Positions 25,569-35,320 of a stretch of DNA of 64,000 nucleotides are shown piece by piece. Under the pieces are notes generated by a model. It worked only from the letters and a program-made list of their open reading frames with translations. It made no database searches and was not told the DNA's origin. Location: contig NZ_NSBT01000026.1 in NCBI RefSeq assembly GCF_002285435.1, positions 496,001 to 560,000 on the forward strand, in the 5' to 3' direction. Position 1 is the first letter of the stretch. Every line of letters begins with the position of its first letter. This DNA is from Actibacterium ureilyticum. Its GTDB lineage: Bacteria; Pseudomonadota; Alphaproteobacteria; Rhodobacterales; Rhodobacteraceae. Made by a program: the position numbers and the translations under genes.

Positions 25569-26468
25569 TCAGCCACCGTCGGTCATGCGGTCGTGCAACG
25601 TGTTCAGGCGCGACATGGCGGCGTTCAGCTCGTCGCGGTGTTCCTGGCTGAGTTTCAGCCGCACAACGCGGTCGCGCAGCTGGATCGTCAGCGGCGGCGG
25701 CATCTGGCCATGCAGCGAATCATCGTCGTCCCGCGGGTCGTGTTTCGGCAAATGCGCGCCCAGCGGGCGCAGCTCGGCGGTGTCGTCGGGCTGGGCCGGG
25801 GCAGGGGGCGTGTCGGGCTGCGCCGGGTCGGTGTCATCGGCCCCGTGCAGGTCCAGCGTTGGTTGCTCTGCGGGCGGGGTGGGGTCGGGCAGATCGGCTG
25901 CGGTCGGTTCGGCCGGCGGTTCGGGCGCGGGGTCGGGCTGCGGTGCCTTGTCCAGGTTGACGGGCGGCGCATGGGCCGGGCCGTCATCATCCGCGTCTGT
26001 CTGGCCGAACGGCAGGTCGGCCTGCCCCGCGGCAGGGTCGAGCGGGACGACATTGTCGCCCGCATCCGGATCCGCGTCCAGCGGCGGGTGGGGCACGTCG
26101 ATGGCCATCGGCGCCTCGTCGACCGCCGGGGTCGGATCGGGGTCGAAATCCTGGGGCGCGGGGCTGGCCGTCAGGTCCATATCGGCATCCGCGTCCAGCG
26201 GCTGCGACAGGGTCGAGACATGCTTAACCCCTTGTTCGCGCAGCACTTTCTGTGCGCCACGAATGGTCATCCCATCCTCGTGCAGCAACCGCTTGATGCC
26301 GCCCAGCAACAGCATGTCACTGGGGCGGTAATAGCGTCTGCCGCCCGCACGTTTGACGGGTTTCACCTGGGAAAAACGGCTTTCCCAGAAGCGCAGGACA
26401 TGGGCCGGGGTCTCCAGCCACTCGGACACCTCGCTGATGGTGCGGAAGGCGTCAGGTGACTTCTTCAT
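25569..26468 (-). CDS. MerR-family transcriptional regulator with long acidic tail
   Basis: 299 residues. Residues 8-80 form a MerR-type winged HTH ([47 protein letters not shown]). From about 90 to 250 the sequence is Asp/Pro/Ala-rich and probably disordered; the final 40 residues ([22 protein letters not shown]) form a helix that may dimerise. No metal-binding cysteines are seen, so it is not a metal-sensing MerR. It sits directly downstream of ihfA, a conserved order in alphaproteobacteria. Targets are unknown. Confidence 0.85.
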   Translation of the reverse strand: MKKSPDAFRTISEVSEWLETPAHVLRFWESRFSQVKPVKRAGGRRYYRPSDMLLLGGIKRLLHEDGMTIRGAQKVLREQGVKHVSTLSQPLDADADMDLTASPAPQDFDPDPTPAVDEAPMAIDVPHPPLDADPDAGDNVVPLDPAAGQADLPFGQTDADDDGPAHAPPVNLDKAPQPDPAPEPPAEPTAADLPDPTPPAEQPTLDLHGADDTDPAQPDTPPAPAQPDDTAELRPLGAHLPKHDPRDDDDSLHGQMPPPLTIQLRDRVVRLKLSQEHRDELNAAMSRLNTLHDRMTDGG

Positions 26469-26474
26469 GCTGGG

Positions 26475-26777
26475 TTATCCTTTGTTCCCCGCAGCCACAC
26501 GATCTTTCATCAGATGTGACGGGCGGAAGGTCAGCACGCGCCTTGGCAGAATGGGCACTTCCTGACCGGTTTTCGGATTGCGCCCCACCCGCGCGGCTTT
26601 GTCCCGGACACTGAACGTGCCAAAGGACGAGATCTTGACGGTTTCCCCCGAGACCAGAGCATCCGACATATGCGCCAGCACGCTTTCGACCAGCTGCGCG
26701 GATTCGTTGCGGGACAGGCCGACCTCGCGGAACACCGCCTCGCTCAGGTCCATCCGTGTCAGTGTTTTCGAACTCAT
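26475..26777 (-). CDS. ihfA: Integration host factor subunit alpha
   Basis: 100-residue DNA-bending HU/IHF protein. It has the N-terminal helical dimer segment ([20 protein letters not shown]), [40 protein letters not shown] with the beta-arm Arg-Asn-Pro that inserts into the minor groove. IHF-alpha rather than HU or IHF-beta is indicated by the [16 protein letters not shown] arm and by the downstream MerR gene. The 117 bases between it and fabH, which lies upstream on the same strand, hold a likely promoter. Confidence 0.95.
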   Translation of the reverse strand: MSSKTLTRMDLSEAVFREVGLSRNESAQLVESVLAHMSDALVSGETVKISSFGTFSVRDKAARVGRNPKTGQEVPILPRRVLTFRPSHLMKDRVAAGNKG

Positions 26778-26894
26778 AATCTCCCCCCGGGGTTGTGTTC
26801 CTGCTCAGGTTAACGGGAATGGAAAATCCGAGTCAATATCAAGGGCTTGAGCGCCGTATTTTGAGCAATGAATGACCACCGCTTTGCCACGATC

Positions 26895-27866
26895 CTACCA
26901 GCGGATCACGACCGCGCCCCAGGCCAGGCCGCCGCCGATCGCTTCGGTCACGACCAGATCGTCGGGTTTGATGTCGCCATTGGCCTTGCCCACCGACAGA
27001 GCCAGCGGAATCGACGCGGCCGAGGTGTTGCCATGATCCTGCACGGTGACGATCACCCGGTCCATCGGCACCTGCATGCGCTGCGCGGTGGCCTTGATGA
27101 TCCGCAGATTCGCCTGGTGCGGCACGATCCAGTCGACATCGGCGCTGCCCAGCCCGGCCTTGTCCAGCGCGGCATGGGCGGTTTCGGCCAGCTTCTCGAC
27201 CGCGTGGCGAAAGACCTCGCGCCCCTCCATCCGCAGATGGCCGGTGGTGCCGGTCGTGACGCCGCCATCGACGTAAAGCAGCGATTTATAGGTGCCGTCG
27301 GAATGCAGATCGGTGGCCAGGATGCCGCGATCCTGCGGCGTGCCGTCGGCCTCTTGCCCCTCGAGGATCAGCGCGCCCGCGCCATCGCCGAACAGAACGC
27401 AGGTGCTCCGGTCGGTCCAGTCCATCAGCCGGCTGAAGGTTTCGGCGCCGATGACCAGCACGCGCTTGGCCTGTCCCGACAGGATCATCGCATTGGCGTT
27501 CGACAGCGCATAGACGAACCCGGCACAGACCGCCTGAACGTCGAAGGCAAAGCCGCTGGTCATCCCCAGCGCGCTTTGCACCATGGTGGCGGCGGAGGGA
27601 AAGGTCAGATCGGCGGTCGAGGTCGCCAGCACGATGGCGTCGATATCGTCCGGCTGCATCCCCGCATCGTCAAGTGCGGCGCGCGCGGCGCGTTCGGCCA
27701 GCATGGATGTCGTTTCACCCTCGGCCGCGAAGTGGCGGCGTTCGATGCCCGAACGGCTGCGGATCCATTCGTCGGTGGTTTCCAGGGTTTTCTCGAATTC
27801 CGCATTGGGAACGATACGCTCGGGCAGGTAATGCCCAACCCCCCTGACCACGGCCCTTATTGTCAT
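26895..27866 (-). CDS. fabH: 3-oxoacyl-ACP synthase III
   Basis: 323-residue condensing enzyme that starts fatty-acid synthesis by joining acetyl-CoA and malonyl-ACP. The catalytic triad is intact: C114 in QAVCAGF, H250 in VPHQAN and N280 in DHGNTSAAS. The start MTIRAVVRGVGHYLPE and the end GGGLAWGAVVIRW are those of the family. It lies 23 bases downstream of plsX, so it is cotranscribed with plsX and probably rpmF. Confidence 0.97.
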   Translation of the reverse strand: MTIRAVVRGVGHYLPERIVPNAEFEKTLETTDEWIRSRSGIERRHFAAEGETTSMLAERAARAALDDAGMQPDDIDAIVLATSTADLTFPSAATMVQSALGMTSGFAFDVQAVCAGFVYALSNANAMILSGQAKRVLVIGAETFSRLMDWTDRSTCVLFGDGAGALILEGQEADGTPQDRGILATDLHSDGTYKSLLYVDGGVTTGTTGHLRMEGREVFRHAVEKLAETAHAALDKAGLGSADVDWIVPHQANLRIIKATAQRMQVPMDRVIVTVQDHGNTSAASIPLALSVGKANGDIKPDDLVVTEAIGGGLAWGAVVIRW

Positions 27867-27889
27867 TCTGCTCTACCGGTCCTGCTGGC

Positions 27890-28984
27890 CTAGTTACTGG
27901 GCTCATCTTGACGTGACGGGCTGGCCGATGCAACCCGCGCCGCCAGTCTTTCGCTGAAGCCCGATTGCGCCAGCTGAAAGGCCAGCTTGACCGCCGCCGA
28001 CACGCCCGTCGCATCGGCTGAGCCGTGCGATTTCACCACCGTGCCGTTCAGCCCCAGGAACACCCCGCCATTCACCCGGCGCGGGTCGATGCGCTTTTTC
28101 AGCCGCTGGAGCGAGGTAAAGGCCAACACCGCCGCTATCCGCGACAGGGGCGAGAATTTGAACGCCGCGCGCAGCAGCTCGCTGATCAGCGATGCGGTGC
28201 CTTCGGCGGTTTTCAGGGCGATATTGCCGGTGAACCCGTCGGTCACGATCACGTCGACCTTGTCCGATGGGATGTCGCCGCCTTCGACGAAGCCCACGAA
28301 TTCGAATTCGTTTTCCGCTGCGGCGGCGGCGATCAGGTCATGCGCCGCCTTCAGCTCGGCCCGGCCCTTGTGTTCCTCGGTGCCGACATTCAGCAGCCCG
28401 ATGCGGGGGCAGGGCAGGTTCAGACCGTTGCGGGCATAGGACGCCCCCATCTGCGCATATTGCAGCAGGTCGTGTTCGTCGGCGCGGATATCGGCGCCCA
28501 CGTCCAGCATCACGTTGAACCCCTGCGGATTGCGCGAGGGCCACAGGCACGCGATGGCGGGGCGGTTCACGCCCGGCAGCTTGCGCAGCCGCACCATGCT
28601 CAGCGCCATCAGCGCGCCGGTATTGCCACAGGACACCGCGACCGTCGCCTCGCCCGCGCGTACCGAATCCACCGCCGACCACATCGACGTGTCCTTGCCG
28701 TGCCGCATCACGTGGCTGGGCTTGGCATCCATCGTGACGACATCGCTGGCATCGCGGATCTCGCACCTTTCGGCCAGCCCGCGCCGGCGGTTCACCAGCT
28801 TGGACAGCTCGGCCTCGGGGCCGTGCAGGATGAAGCGGATATCGGGATTCTTGGCCGCAGAACGCGCAATACCGGCGACAATGGTCGCCGGTCCGCGATC
28901 GCCACCCATCGCGTCCACGGAGATCACCGTGCGCGGGGCGGCTGGCTGTTCAGGGTTGCCCTGTGCGGTCATCTGCTGATGCAC
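27890..28984 (-). CDS. plsX: Phosphate acyltransferase
   Basis: 364 residues. PlsX converts acyl-ACP to acyl-phosphate for phospholipid synthesis by PlsY. Markers: ISVDAMGGDRGP near the N-terminus, VSCGNTGALMA, LLNVGTEEHKG, VIVTDGFTGNIALKTAEG and GVNGGVFLGLNG-type residues. The start may be ATG at 28984 (MHQQMTAQG) or the second Met four codons later. It lies between rpmF and fabH in the conserved DUF177-rpmF-plsX-fabH order. Confidence 0.96.
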   Translation of the reverse strand: MHQQMTAQGNPEQPAAPRTVISVDAMGGDRGPATIVAGIARSAAKNPDIRFILHGPEAELSKLVNRRRGLAERCEIRDASDVVTMDAKPSHVMRHGKDTSMWSAVDSVRAGEATVAVSCGNTGALMALSMVRLRKLPGVNRPAIACLWPSRNPQGFNVMLDVGADIRADEHDLLQYAQMGASYARNGLNLPCPRIGLLNVGTEEHKGRAELKAAHDLIAAAAAENEFEFVGFVEGGDIPSDKVDVIVTDGFTGNIALKTAEGTASLISELLRAAFKFSPLSRIAAVLAFTSLQRLKKRIDPRRVNGGVFLGLNGTVVKSHGSADATGVSAAVKLAFQLAQSGFSERLAARVASASPSRQDEPSN

Positions 28985-28998
28985 GCCCGGACAACCAC

Positions 28999-29208
28999 TT
29001 AAGCAGCGTCTTCTTCGTCCAGATCGATCTCGTCAGCCTGGGCGACGACCTCGCGGTCGTCATAGTGGCCGCAGGCCGCACAGACGTGGTGCGGGCGCTT
29101 CAGCTCGCCACAGTTCGGGCACTCGGCCGGATTGCCGGGCTTCAGGAAATCGTGCGAACGGCGGTTTCCACGGCGCGAACGCGTAATCTTATTCTGAGGG
29201 ACAGCCAT
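28999..29208 (-). CDS. rpmF: Large ribosomal subunit protein bL32
   Basis: 69-residue ribosomal protein. It opens [20 protein letters not shown] and carries the zinc ribbon [18 protein letters not shown], so this is the zinc-binding form. An acidic C-terminal tail ([10 protein letters not shown]) is typical of alphaproteobacteria. It lies 14 bases before plsX on the same strand. Confidence 0.97.
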   Translation of the reverse strand: MAVPQNKITRSRRGNRRSHDFLKPGNPAECPNCGELKRPHHVCAACGHYDDREVVAQADEIDLDEEDAA

Positions 29209-29314
29209 GTCTCAACCTCGGTATCTTTGGGGCAAAGGCCCGGATTTGCTGGGGAATAAGCGACCCAAGCAGCAAGCTGCGTGCCGTCCTACCCATAGTC
29301 TAAACGAGGCCGGG

Positions 29315-29342
29315 AACATACTAAGATTCTGCTCCTGTGCAA
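29315..29342 (-). promoter_or_regulatory. Candidate promoter of rpmF-plsX-fabH
   Basis: On the minus strand TTGCAC (29342-29337) and TATGTT (29320-29315) are separated by 16 bases, inside the 153-base gap between the DUF177 gene and rpmF. The fit to the housekeeping consensus is fair; it is inferred from sequence only. Confidence 0.4.
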
Positions 29343-29361
29343 GCCTTTTTCTGCCCTGCGG

Positions 29362-29910
29362 CTATTCTTTCTTTTGCGCCGCTTTCAACGCCGCCAGCGC
29401 GGCGAAGGGTTTGGCGTCTTCGTCGGTCATGGGCGCGACGCCCGGTTCGGCGAATTGCGCCTGTTCCAGCGCCGCGCCATCGGCCCGCGGATAGTCCGGA
29501 AGCGCCAGCGCCAGCGCCTCGGTCAGCACGTCGAACAGGTCCAGAACCTCGGGCATCGGCTCGACGCTGTCATCTTCGGGCATCTCGACCTCGGTCGTGT
29601 CGGGAATCACCTCGGGGCGGGCGGTGTAGAGCCGGGCGATTTCGGTGTCGATCCGGGTCGTGACCGGCTCCAGCGTCACGACGCAGGGCTGAATGACGGT
29701 CGCGCCCAGATTGGCGCGCAACCGCCAGTCGGCGCGATTCTCGGGCTGTAACTGGCCGGTGAAGCGCAGCTTGCGCAGCCCGCTGATGCCCAGTGTTTGG
29801 GCAAGTTTTGCACGGGTTTCGGCATCGGGTTCGATGGTGAACGCGTGGCTGCGGTCGGCGGGCAGGGCCCGCAGGCGGGTGGTGGGGGTCTCGGTGGTGA
29901 TCTGGGTCAT
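29362..29910 (-). CDS. DUF177 (YceD-family) protein
   Basis: 182 residues. YceD/DUF177 proteins precede rpmF in most bacteria and are linked to 23S rRNA metabolism; the biochemical role in alphaproteobacteria is not established. Features: GLRKLRFTGQLQPENR, then VIQPCVVTLEPVTTRID with the single conserved Cys, and an acidic DSVEPMPEVLDLFDVLTEALALALPDYPR segment, all in family order. The start is ATG at 29910; the frame is open for 650 bases upstream without homology. It is divergent from bamE, 81 bases apart. Confidence 0.9.
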   Translation of the reverse strand: MTQITTETPTTRLRALPADRSHAFTIEPDAETRAKLAQTLGISGLRKLRFTGQLQPENRADWRLRANLGATVIQPCVVTLEPVTTRIDTEIARLYTARPEVIPDTTEVEMPEDDSVEPMPEVLDLFDVLTEALALALPDYPRADGAALEQAQFAEPGVAPMTDEDAKPFAALAALKAAQKKE

Positions 29911-29991
29911 CGGATCGGTTCCATTCTTGAACAGCCGCTTATCCTTCTGTAAGCCGATACGTGGCCGGTGGCCGGGTGACAAGGGGCGCGA

Positions 29992-30453
29992 ATGCGTAGA
30001 TTGGGAAATAGCGTTGGTCTGATGGCGGCGGCGGCGATGTCGGTGGCGCTGAGCGGATGTTCGACGATCAAGCGCAATCATGGCTATGTGCCCACCGATG
30101 CCGAGCTGGAAGAGGTGGTCGTCGGCGTCGACACGCGCGACACCGTTTCCGACGTGATCGGGCCGCCGTCGACAGCCGGTGTGATGCGCGACAACGCCTG
30201 GTACTATGTCGCCAGCAGCTGGGAGACCAGGCTTTACTTCGCGCCTGAGGAAATATCGCGCGAGCTGGTGGCGATTTCCTTCAGCCCTGACGGGGTGGTC
30301 GAGAATGTCGAGCGGTTCGGCCTGCAGGACGGCAATGTCATCGCGCTGAACCGCCGGGTGACCGACGACAACATCAAGGGCATCACCTTCCTGGGTCAGC
30401 TTCTGGGCAATGTCGGCAATTTCGACGCGGGCCAGGTTCTGGGCAACAACTAG
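29992..30453 (+). CDS. bamE: Outer membrane protein assembly factor BamE
   Basis: 153-residue lipoprotein of the SmpA/OmlA family, a subunit of the BAM complex that folds outer-membrane barrels. The signal peptide ends in the lipobox LSGC, with the lipidated Cys near residue 23. The fold markers [19 protein letters not shown] and [16 protein letters not shown] are typical. The C-terminus [24 protein letters not shown] is common in Rhodobacteraceae homologues. It overlaps the convergent msrB gene at the stop codons. Confidence 0.92.
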   Translation: MRRLGNSVGLMAAAAMSVALSGCSTIKRNHGYVPTDAELEEVVVGVDTRDTVSDVIGPPSTAGVMRDNAWYYVASSWETRLYFAPEEISRELVAISFSPDGVVENVERFGLQDGNVIALNRRVTDDNIKGITFLGQLLGNVGNFDAGQVLGNN

Positions 30454-30851
30454 GGCGCATCTTCGGGCTCGAATTCCAGCGCAACGCCGTTGATGCAATA
30501 CCGCAGCCCGGTGGGCGCGGGGCCGTCGGGGAACACATGCCCCAGATGCGCGTCGCAGCGGCTGCAATGCACTTCGGTACGCCGCATGAAGAAGCTGCGA
30601 TCCGTCGTTTCCCCGACATTTTCCGCCGCGATGGGCTGATAGAAGCTGGGCCAGCCGGTGCCGCTGTCGAACTTGGTGGCCTGGTCGAACAGCGGCGCGC
30701 CGCAGCAGACACAGGCGAAGGTGCCGGGGGCCTTGGGAAAATCGTCATGGGTGAAGGCGCGTTCGGTGCCGTGCTTGCGCGTGACCTTATAGGCCAGGTC
30801 GCTGAGCGTTTCGCGCCACTCGGCGTCGGTCTTGACGATCTTGTCGGTCAT
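30450..30851 (-). CDS. msrB: Peptide-methionine (R)-S-oxide reductase
   Basis: 133-residue cytoplasmic selenocysteine-free MsrB that repairs Met-R-sulfoxide. Two zinc-binding CxxC pairs are visible, CVCCG and [12 protein letters not shown], and the catalytic Cys is in [13 protein letters not shown]. The resolving position near residue 70 (RTEVHCSRC) is also occupied. No signal peptide. It is divergent from the OlsB-like gene and convergent with bamE. Confidence 0.95.
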   Translation of the reverse strand: MTDKIVKTDAEWRETLSDLAYKVTRKHGTERAFTHDDFPKAPGTFACVCCGAPLFDQATKFDSGTGWPSFYQPIAAENVGETTDRSFFMRRTEVHCSRCDAHLGHVFPDGPAPTGLRYCINGVALEFEPEDAP

Positions 30852-30957
30852 TTTCCCCCCGATCTTGTCAAACGGATGTCATATCTTGCGTGCTATGGGA
30901 CGCGGAACCATATGTAGGCCGACACGCACCAATGCCAAGCCACAGGGGACAAAGGTC

Positions 30958-31695
30958 ATGCTGTCACTGCGCAAGGGGCGTTACGATGCCCGCATCGCCG
31001 AAACCACGGCCGAGATTGAGGCCGCCCAGCGGCTGCGGGGCCTGTGTTTTCGCGGCTCGGACCAGCTGATCGACGCGGATGGGTTTGATGGTCTGTGCCG
31101 TCACATCCTGGTCGTGGAGACAAAGACCGGCAATCTGGTCTGTTGTTTCCGGCTTCTGCCGCTCCGCACCGGGGCCGAGATCGGCCAGAGCTATTCCGCG
31201 CAGTATTACGAGCTGTCGGGTTTGCAGGATTTCACCGGGCCGATGGTCGAAATGGGCCGGTTCTGTATCCATCCCGATTACCGCGATCCCGATATCCTGC
31301 GCGTGGCCTGGGGGGCGATGACGCAATATGTCGATGACGAGGGGGTCGAAATGCTGTTCGGCTGTTCGTCATTCCAGGGGACCGAGGCCGAGACCTATAT
31401 GGACGCCTTCGCGCTGCTGAAGGAACGCCATCTTGCGCCCAAACGCTTCCTGCCGCGGGTCAAGGCGCCCAATGTGTTCCGCTTCGCCCAGAAGCTGCGC
31501 CGCCGGAAACCCGATGCCAAGCGCGCGCAGCTGGGGATGCCGCCCTTGCTCCGGACCTATCTGCTGATGGGCGGCTGGGTCAGCGACCATGCGGTGGTGG
31601 ACCGTGATCTGAACACGCTGCATGTGTTCACGGGGCTGGAAATCAACGCGATTCCGCCCGCCCGCAAACGCCTGTTGCGCGCCACCGCCGGTTAA
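30958..31695 (+). CDS. olsB: GNAT/acyl-homoserine-lactone-synthase-like acyltransferase, probable ornithine N-acyltransferase
   Basis: 245 residues. The sequence pattern (IAETTAEIEAAQRLRGLCFRG, DGFDGLCRHILVVE, GPMVEMGRFCIHPDYRD, MLFGCSSFQGT) is that of the OlsB family, which transfers a 3-hydroxyacyl chain from ACP to ornithine as the first step of ornithine-lipid synthesis. OlsA is not adjacent, although it often is in rhodobacters, so the substrate is inferred. The ATG at 30958 follows AGGGGAC; a longer open frame lacks homology. The Zur-box-controlled GTPase follows. Confidence 0.72.
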   Translation: MLSLRKGRYDARIAETTAEIEAAQRLRGLCFRGSDQLIDADGFDGLCRHILVVETKTGNLVCCFRLLPLRTGAEIGQSYSAQYYELSGLQDFTGPMVEMGRFCIHPDYRDPDILRVAWGAMTQYVDDEGVEMLFGCSSFQGTEAETYMDAFALLKERHLAPKRFLPRVKAPNVFRFAQKLRRRKPDAKRAQLGMPPLLRTYLLMGGWVSDHAVVDRDLNTLHVFTGLEINAIPPARKRLLRATAG

Positions 31696-31754
31696 CCGCC
31701 CGACCCCGAACCCATGGGCCGGTGTTTTCCGCTTGTCGTTCCGGTGGCAATCAG

Positions 31755-31773
31755 TATGTTATGATATAACATA
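31755..31773. promoter_or_regulatory. Zur box (zinc uptake regulator operator)
   Basis: TATGTTAT-gat-ATAACATA is a perfect inverted repeat with 8-base arms and a 3-base spacer, 18 bases before the ATG of the COG0523 GTPase gene. It matches the alphaproteobacterial Zur operator (ATGTTATA..TATAACAT). The placement suggests repression in zinc-replete cells. Confidence 0.85.
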
Positions 31774-31791
31774 TCTGTAAAAGAGGTTCCC

Positions 31792-33000
31792 ATGCCCAAC
31801 GACACAAGGCTGCCCGTCACCGTTCTTTCCGGCTTTCTCGGCGCGGGCAAGACGACGCTGATGAACCATGTGCTGAACAATCGCGACGGTCTGCGGGTCG
31901 CGGTGATCGTCAACGACATGTCCGAGGTGAACATCGATTCCGACCTGATCGAGGCCGGCGTCGATCTGCGCCGGGGCGAAGAGAAGCTGGTCGAGATGAC
32001 CAATGGCTGCATCTGCTGCACCCTGCGCGACGATCTGCTGCAAGAGGTCCGCCGCCTGGCCGAGGCGGGGCGCTTCGATTACCTGCTGATCGAATCGACC
32101 GGGATTGCCGAGCCGATGCCGGTGGCCGCCACCTTCGTCTTTCGCGATGAAAACGGCGACAGCCTGTCCGATCTGGCCCGCCTCGACACGATGGTGACGG
32201 TGGTCGATGCGGTCAACCTGCTGCATGATTTCGCCTCGCATGACGCGCTGGCGGACCGGGGCGAGACATTGGGCGAGGGGGACGAGCGCAATCTGGTCCA
32301 TCTGCTGACCGACCAGATCGAATTCGCCGATGTGATCGTCCTGAACAAGATCGGCGCGGCGGGGCCCGACCGGCTGGATGCGGCGCGCAAGATCATCAAG
32401 TCGCTGAACCCCTCGGCCCGGCTGGTCGAGACCGACTTTTCCCGCGTCGGCAATGATCTGATTTTCGACACCGGGCTGTTCGATTTCGACAAGGCGCATG
32501 AACACCCGTTCTGGGCGCAGGAGCTTTACGGGTTCACCGACCATGTCCCCGAGACCGAGGAATACGGCATCTCGTCCTTCGTCTATCGCGCGCGGCGGCC
32601 GTTCGACCCCGGCGCGCTGCACGGGGTGCTGAACGGGCCGCTGCCGGGGGTGATCCGGGCCAAGGGGCATTTCTGGATTGCGACGCGGCCCAACTGGGTG
32701 GCCGAATTCAGCCTGGCGGGGGCGCTGTCATCGGTGGCGCCGCTGGGCGGCTGGTGGGCGGCGGTGCCGCGCGAACGCTGGCCCGCCGATCCCGAGATTG
32801 TCGCGCATATGAAACAGCACTGGGCCGAACCCTGGGGCGACCGCCGGCAGGAGCTGGTCTTCATTGGGGCGGGGATGGACCGTGCGGCGATCACCCGGGC
32901 GCTCGATGCCTGCCTGTTGCCCGCCGCCGGTTTCACGCCCGAGGCCTGGACCGATCTGGCCGACCCGTTTCCAAGCTGGCGCAACGGGGCCGCGGCATGA
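31792..33000 (+). CDS. zigA: COG0523 (CobW-family) GTPase, probable zinc metallochaperone
   Basis: 402-residue G3E-family P-loop GTPase. The Walker A is [12 protein letters not shown] at about residues 14-25, the metal-binding CxCC motif is in [11 protein letters not shown] near residue 74, NKIG is the guanine-specificity loop, and the CobW C-terminal domain with RPxDPGALH-like sequence follows. With an immediate Zur box upstream, a role in delivering zinc to client proteins during zinc limitation is strongly suggested, as for ZigA/YeiR types. It overlaps the next small gene by ATGA. Confidence 0.88.
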   Translation: MPNDTRLPVTVLSGFLGAGKTTLMNHVLNNRDGLRVAVIVNDMSEVNIDSDLIEAGVDLRRGEEKLVEMTNGCICCTLRDDLLQEVRRLAEAGRFDYLLIESTGIAEPMPVAATFVFRDENGDSLSDLARLDTMVTVVDAVNLLHDFASHDALADRGETLGEGDERNLVHLLTDQIEFADVIVLNKIGAAGPDRLDAARKIIKSLNPSARLVETDFSRVGNDLIFDTGLFDFDKAHEHPFWAQELYGFTDHVPETEEYGISSFVYRARRPFDPGALHGVLNGPLPGVIRAKGHFWIATRPNWVAEFSLAGALSSVAPLGGWWAAVPRERWPADPEIVAHMKQHWAEPWGDRRQELVFIGAGMDRAAITRALDACLLPAAGFTPEAWTDLADPFPSWRNGAAA

Positions 33001-33269
33001 GCCGGCGCAACCTGCGCGCGGGCCTGCGGCGGCGGCGGGCGGCGCCCATCGCGCGCTATGACCGGCTGCCGCCCGACCTGCGCCGCTGGCTGCAACAGGC
33101 CGCCCTGCCATGGAGCGTGGCGCGCGTCGAGCGGCTGTGGGCGCGGGCGTTGCGCGACTGTGGCGGCGACGCGGGTCGGGCGCTGGAACGGCTGGATCGG
33201 GCGCAGGCCCGCGCGCTGCGGCGCGATGCGGCGGCGACCTGGGGCGCAGGCTATCCCGCGCCCCATTGA
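32997..33269 (+). CDS. Small Arg-rich protein (DUF6525-like)
   Basis: 90 residues, very Arg-rich. The central [34 protein letters not shown] and closing WGAGYPAPH resemble a Rhodobacteraceae family of unknown function (I think DUF6525). The ATG overlaps the COG0523 stop (ATGA), so it is probably also under Zur control. No metal-binding motif is visible apart from one Cys. Function unknown. Confidence 0.65.
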   Translation: MSRRNLRAGLRRRRAAPIARYDRLPPDLRRWLQQAALPWSVARVERLWARALRDCGGDAGRALERLDRAQARALRRDAAATWGAGYPAPH

Positions 33270-33300
33270 CCTTGCCCGCGCCAACGGCTAGCCCGCGCGC

Positions 33301-35112
33301 ATGGCCCGTACACCGCTTCTGCAACTGTCCGACATTTCCCTGACCTTCGGGGGCGATCCCGTTTTCGATGCGCTCGACCTGGTGGTGCAGCCCGGCGACC
33401 GGGTGGCGCTGGTGGGGCGCAACGGCTCGGGCAAATCCACGCTGATGAAGGTGATGGCGGGGCTCGTCGAGCCCGATCGCGGCGCGCGTGTGCTGTCGCC
33501 GGGTGTGCAGGTCGGCTATATGGATCAGCACCCGGATCTGAGCGGCTTTGCCACGCTGGGCGAGTTTGCCGCCAGCGGCCTGGCCGTGGGCGAGGAATAT
33601 CGCGTGGCGATGGCGGCCGAGGGGCTGAAATTCAACCCCGACACGCCCGTCGGCGCGGCCTCGGGCGGGGAACGGCGGCGCGCGGCGCTGGCCAAGCTGA
33701 TGGCCGAGGCGCCCGAGCTGATGCTGCTGGACGAGCCCACGAACCATCTGGATATCGAGGCCATCGCCTGGCTGGAACAGCAGCTTTCCGAAACCCGCTC
33801 GGGCTTTGTGCTGATCAGCCACGACCGCGCCTTTCTGCGCGCGCTGACCCGCGCCACCCTGTGGGTCGACCGCGGGCAGGTGCGGCGGCAGGATCGCGGC
33901 TTTGCCCATTTCGAGGAATGGCGCGACAAGGTCTGGGCGGACGAGGACATCGCCCGCCACAAGATGGACCGCAAGATCAAGGCCGAGGCGCGATGGGCCG
34001 TCGAAGGCATCAGCGCCCGGCGCAAGCGCAATCAGGGCCGGGTGCGCGCGTTGCAGGATCTGCGGGCCGAACGCGCGGGCATGATCCGCCGCCAGGGCGC
34101 CGCCGATATGGCGCTGGAATCGGGTCAGAAATCAGGCAAGCGGGTGATCGAAGCGCGCGGGATATCAAAAGCTTACGGCGACAAGTTGATCCTGAAGCCC
34201 TTTGACCTGCGCATCCTGCGCGGCGACCGGGTGGGTTTCGTCGGCCCCAATGGTGTGGGCAAGACCACGCTGCTGAAGATGCTGACCGGCGAGCTGGCCC
34301 CGGACACGGGCGAGGTGGTGCTGGGCACCAACCTGCAAATGGCGGTGTTCGATCAGAACCGCAGCGCGCTGAACCCCGATCAAAGCCTGTGGGAAAGCCT
34401 GACCGGCGATCCCGACATGGCGGTGTCGGGCAGGTCGGATCAGGTGATGGTACGCGGCGCGCCGCGCCATGTGGTGGGGTATCTGAAGGATTTCCTGTTC
34501 GACGAGGCACAGGCGCGCGCGCCTGTTCGGTCGCTGTCGGGTGGGGAAAAGGCGCGGCTGCTGCTGGCGCGCATCATGGCGCGGGAAAGCAACCTGTTGG
34601 TGCTGGACGAACCGACGAACGATCTGGATGTGGAAACGCTGGATCTGTTGCAGGACCTGCTGGGCGATTATGACGGCACCGTGCTGCTGGTCAGCCACGA
34701 CCGCGATTTCCTAGACCGTGTCGTCAGCACGACGATCGCGATGGAGGGCGACGGCCGCGCCATCGTCTATGCCGGCGGCTGGAGCGACTATCAGGCGCAG
34801 CGGCAGGACATGACCGCGCCGCCGGTCAAGGACAAGCCCGACACCCCCCGCGACAAGCCCGCGCCCAAGGCGAAAGAAGCGGCATCGGGCCTCAGCTTTA
34901 CCGAAAAGCACCGGCTCGACGCGCTGCCCGACGAGATCGCGCGGCTGGAGGCCGAAATCGCCAAGCTGGAAGAGTTCCTGTCCGCGCCCGACCTTTTCAC
35001 GGCCGAGCCGGTGAAATTCCGCAAGGCGTCGGAAGGGTTGGCGCAGCGGCAACAGGCGCTGGCGGCGGCCGAAGAGGAATGGCTGGTGCTTGCCGAAAAG
35101 GCGGAACGCTGA
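33301..35112 (+). CDS. uup: ABC-F family ATPase (Uup type)
   Basis: 603 residues with two ABC ATPase cassettes and no membrane domain. First cassette: GRNGSGKST, signature SGGERRRAAL, Walker B LMLLDEPTNHLD. The second has GPNGVGKTT, SGGEKARLLL and LLVLDEPTNDLD. A linker of about 80 residues, basic and helical, lies between, and a C-terminal coiled-coil (about 535-600, LPDEIARLEAEIAKLEEFL) is the Uup hallmark, known to bind branched DNA. ABC-F proteins act on ribosomes or DNA; Uup affects transposon excision. Transcribed 31 bases after the small Arg-rich gene. Confidence 0.93.
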   Translation: MARTPLLQLSDISLTFGGDPVFDALDLVVQPGDRVALVGRNGSGKSTLMKVMAGLVEPDRGARVLSPGVQVGYMDQHPDLSGFATLGEFAASGLAVGEEYRVAMAAEGLKFNPDTPVGAASGGERRRAALAKLMAEAPELMLLDEPTNHLDIEAIAWLEQQLSETRSGFVLISHDRAFLRALTRATLWVDRGQVRRQDRGFAHFEEWRDKVWADEDIARHKMDRKIKAEARWAVEGISARRKRNQGRVRALQDLRAERAGMIRRQGAADMALESGQKSGKRVIEARGISKAYGDKLILKPFDLRILRGDRVGFVGPNGVGKTTLLKMLTGELAPDTGEVVLGTNLQMAVFDQNRSALNPDQSLWESLTGDPDMAVSGRSDQVMVRGAPRHVVGYLKDFLFDEAQARAPVRSLSGGEKARLLLARIMARESNLLVLDEPTNDLDVETLDLLQDLLGDYDGTVLLVSHDRDFLDRVVSTTIAMEGDGRAIVYAGGWSDYQAQRQDMTAPPVKDKPDTPRDKPAPKAKEAASGLSFTEKHRLDALPDEIARLEAEIAKLEEFLSAPDLFTAEPVKFRKASEGLAQRQQALAAAEEEWLVLAEKAER

Positions 35113-35320
35113 ATCCGTCGCGCCGGTTCCATCACAACACGGTGATTTGTACCCCGTAGGCGGGAAAATGCCGGTTTAAAAACAGCCCTTTAGCGCGTTC
35201 TTGCCGGTTTGTGCTGCGCCCCTTGTATGCGCCGCAGCAACTCCTAGCTGTGGTGCAGCGGCCGACAGAAATCCGGCCCAATTCGAGCAAGCCGGCGCAA
35301 TGCCGGAAAAGGAGATCTCA

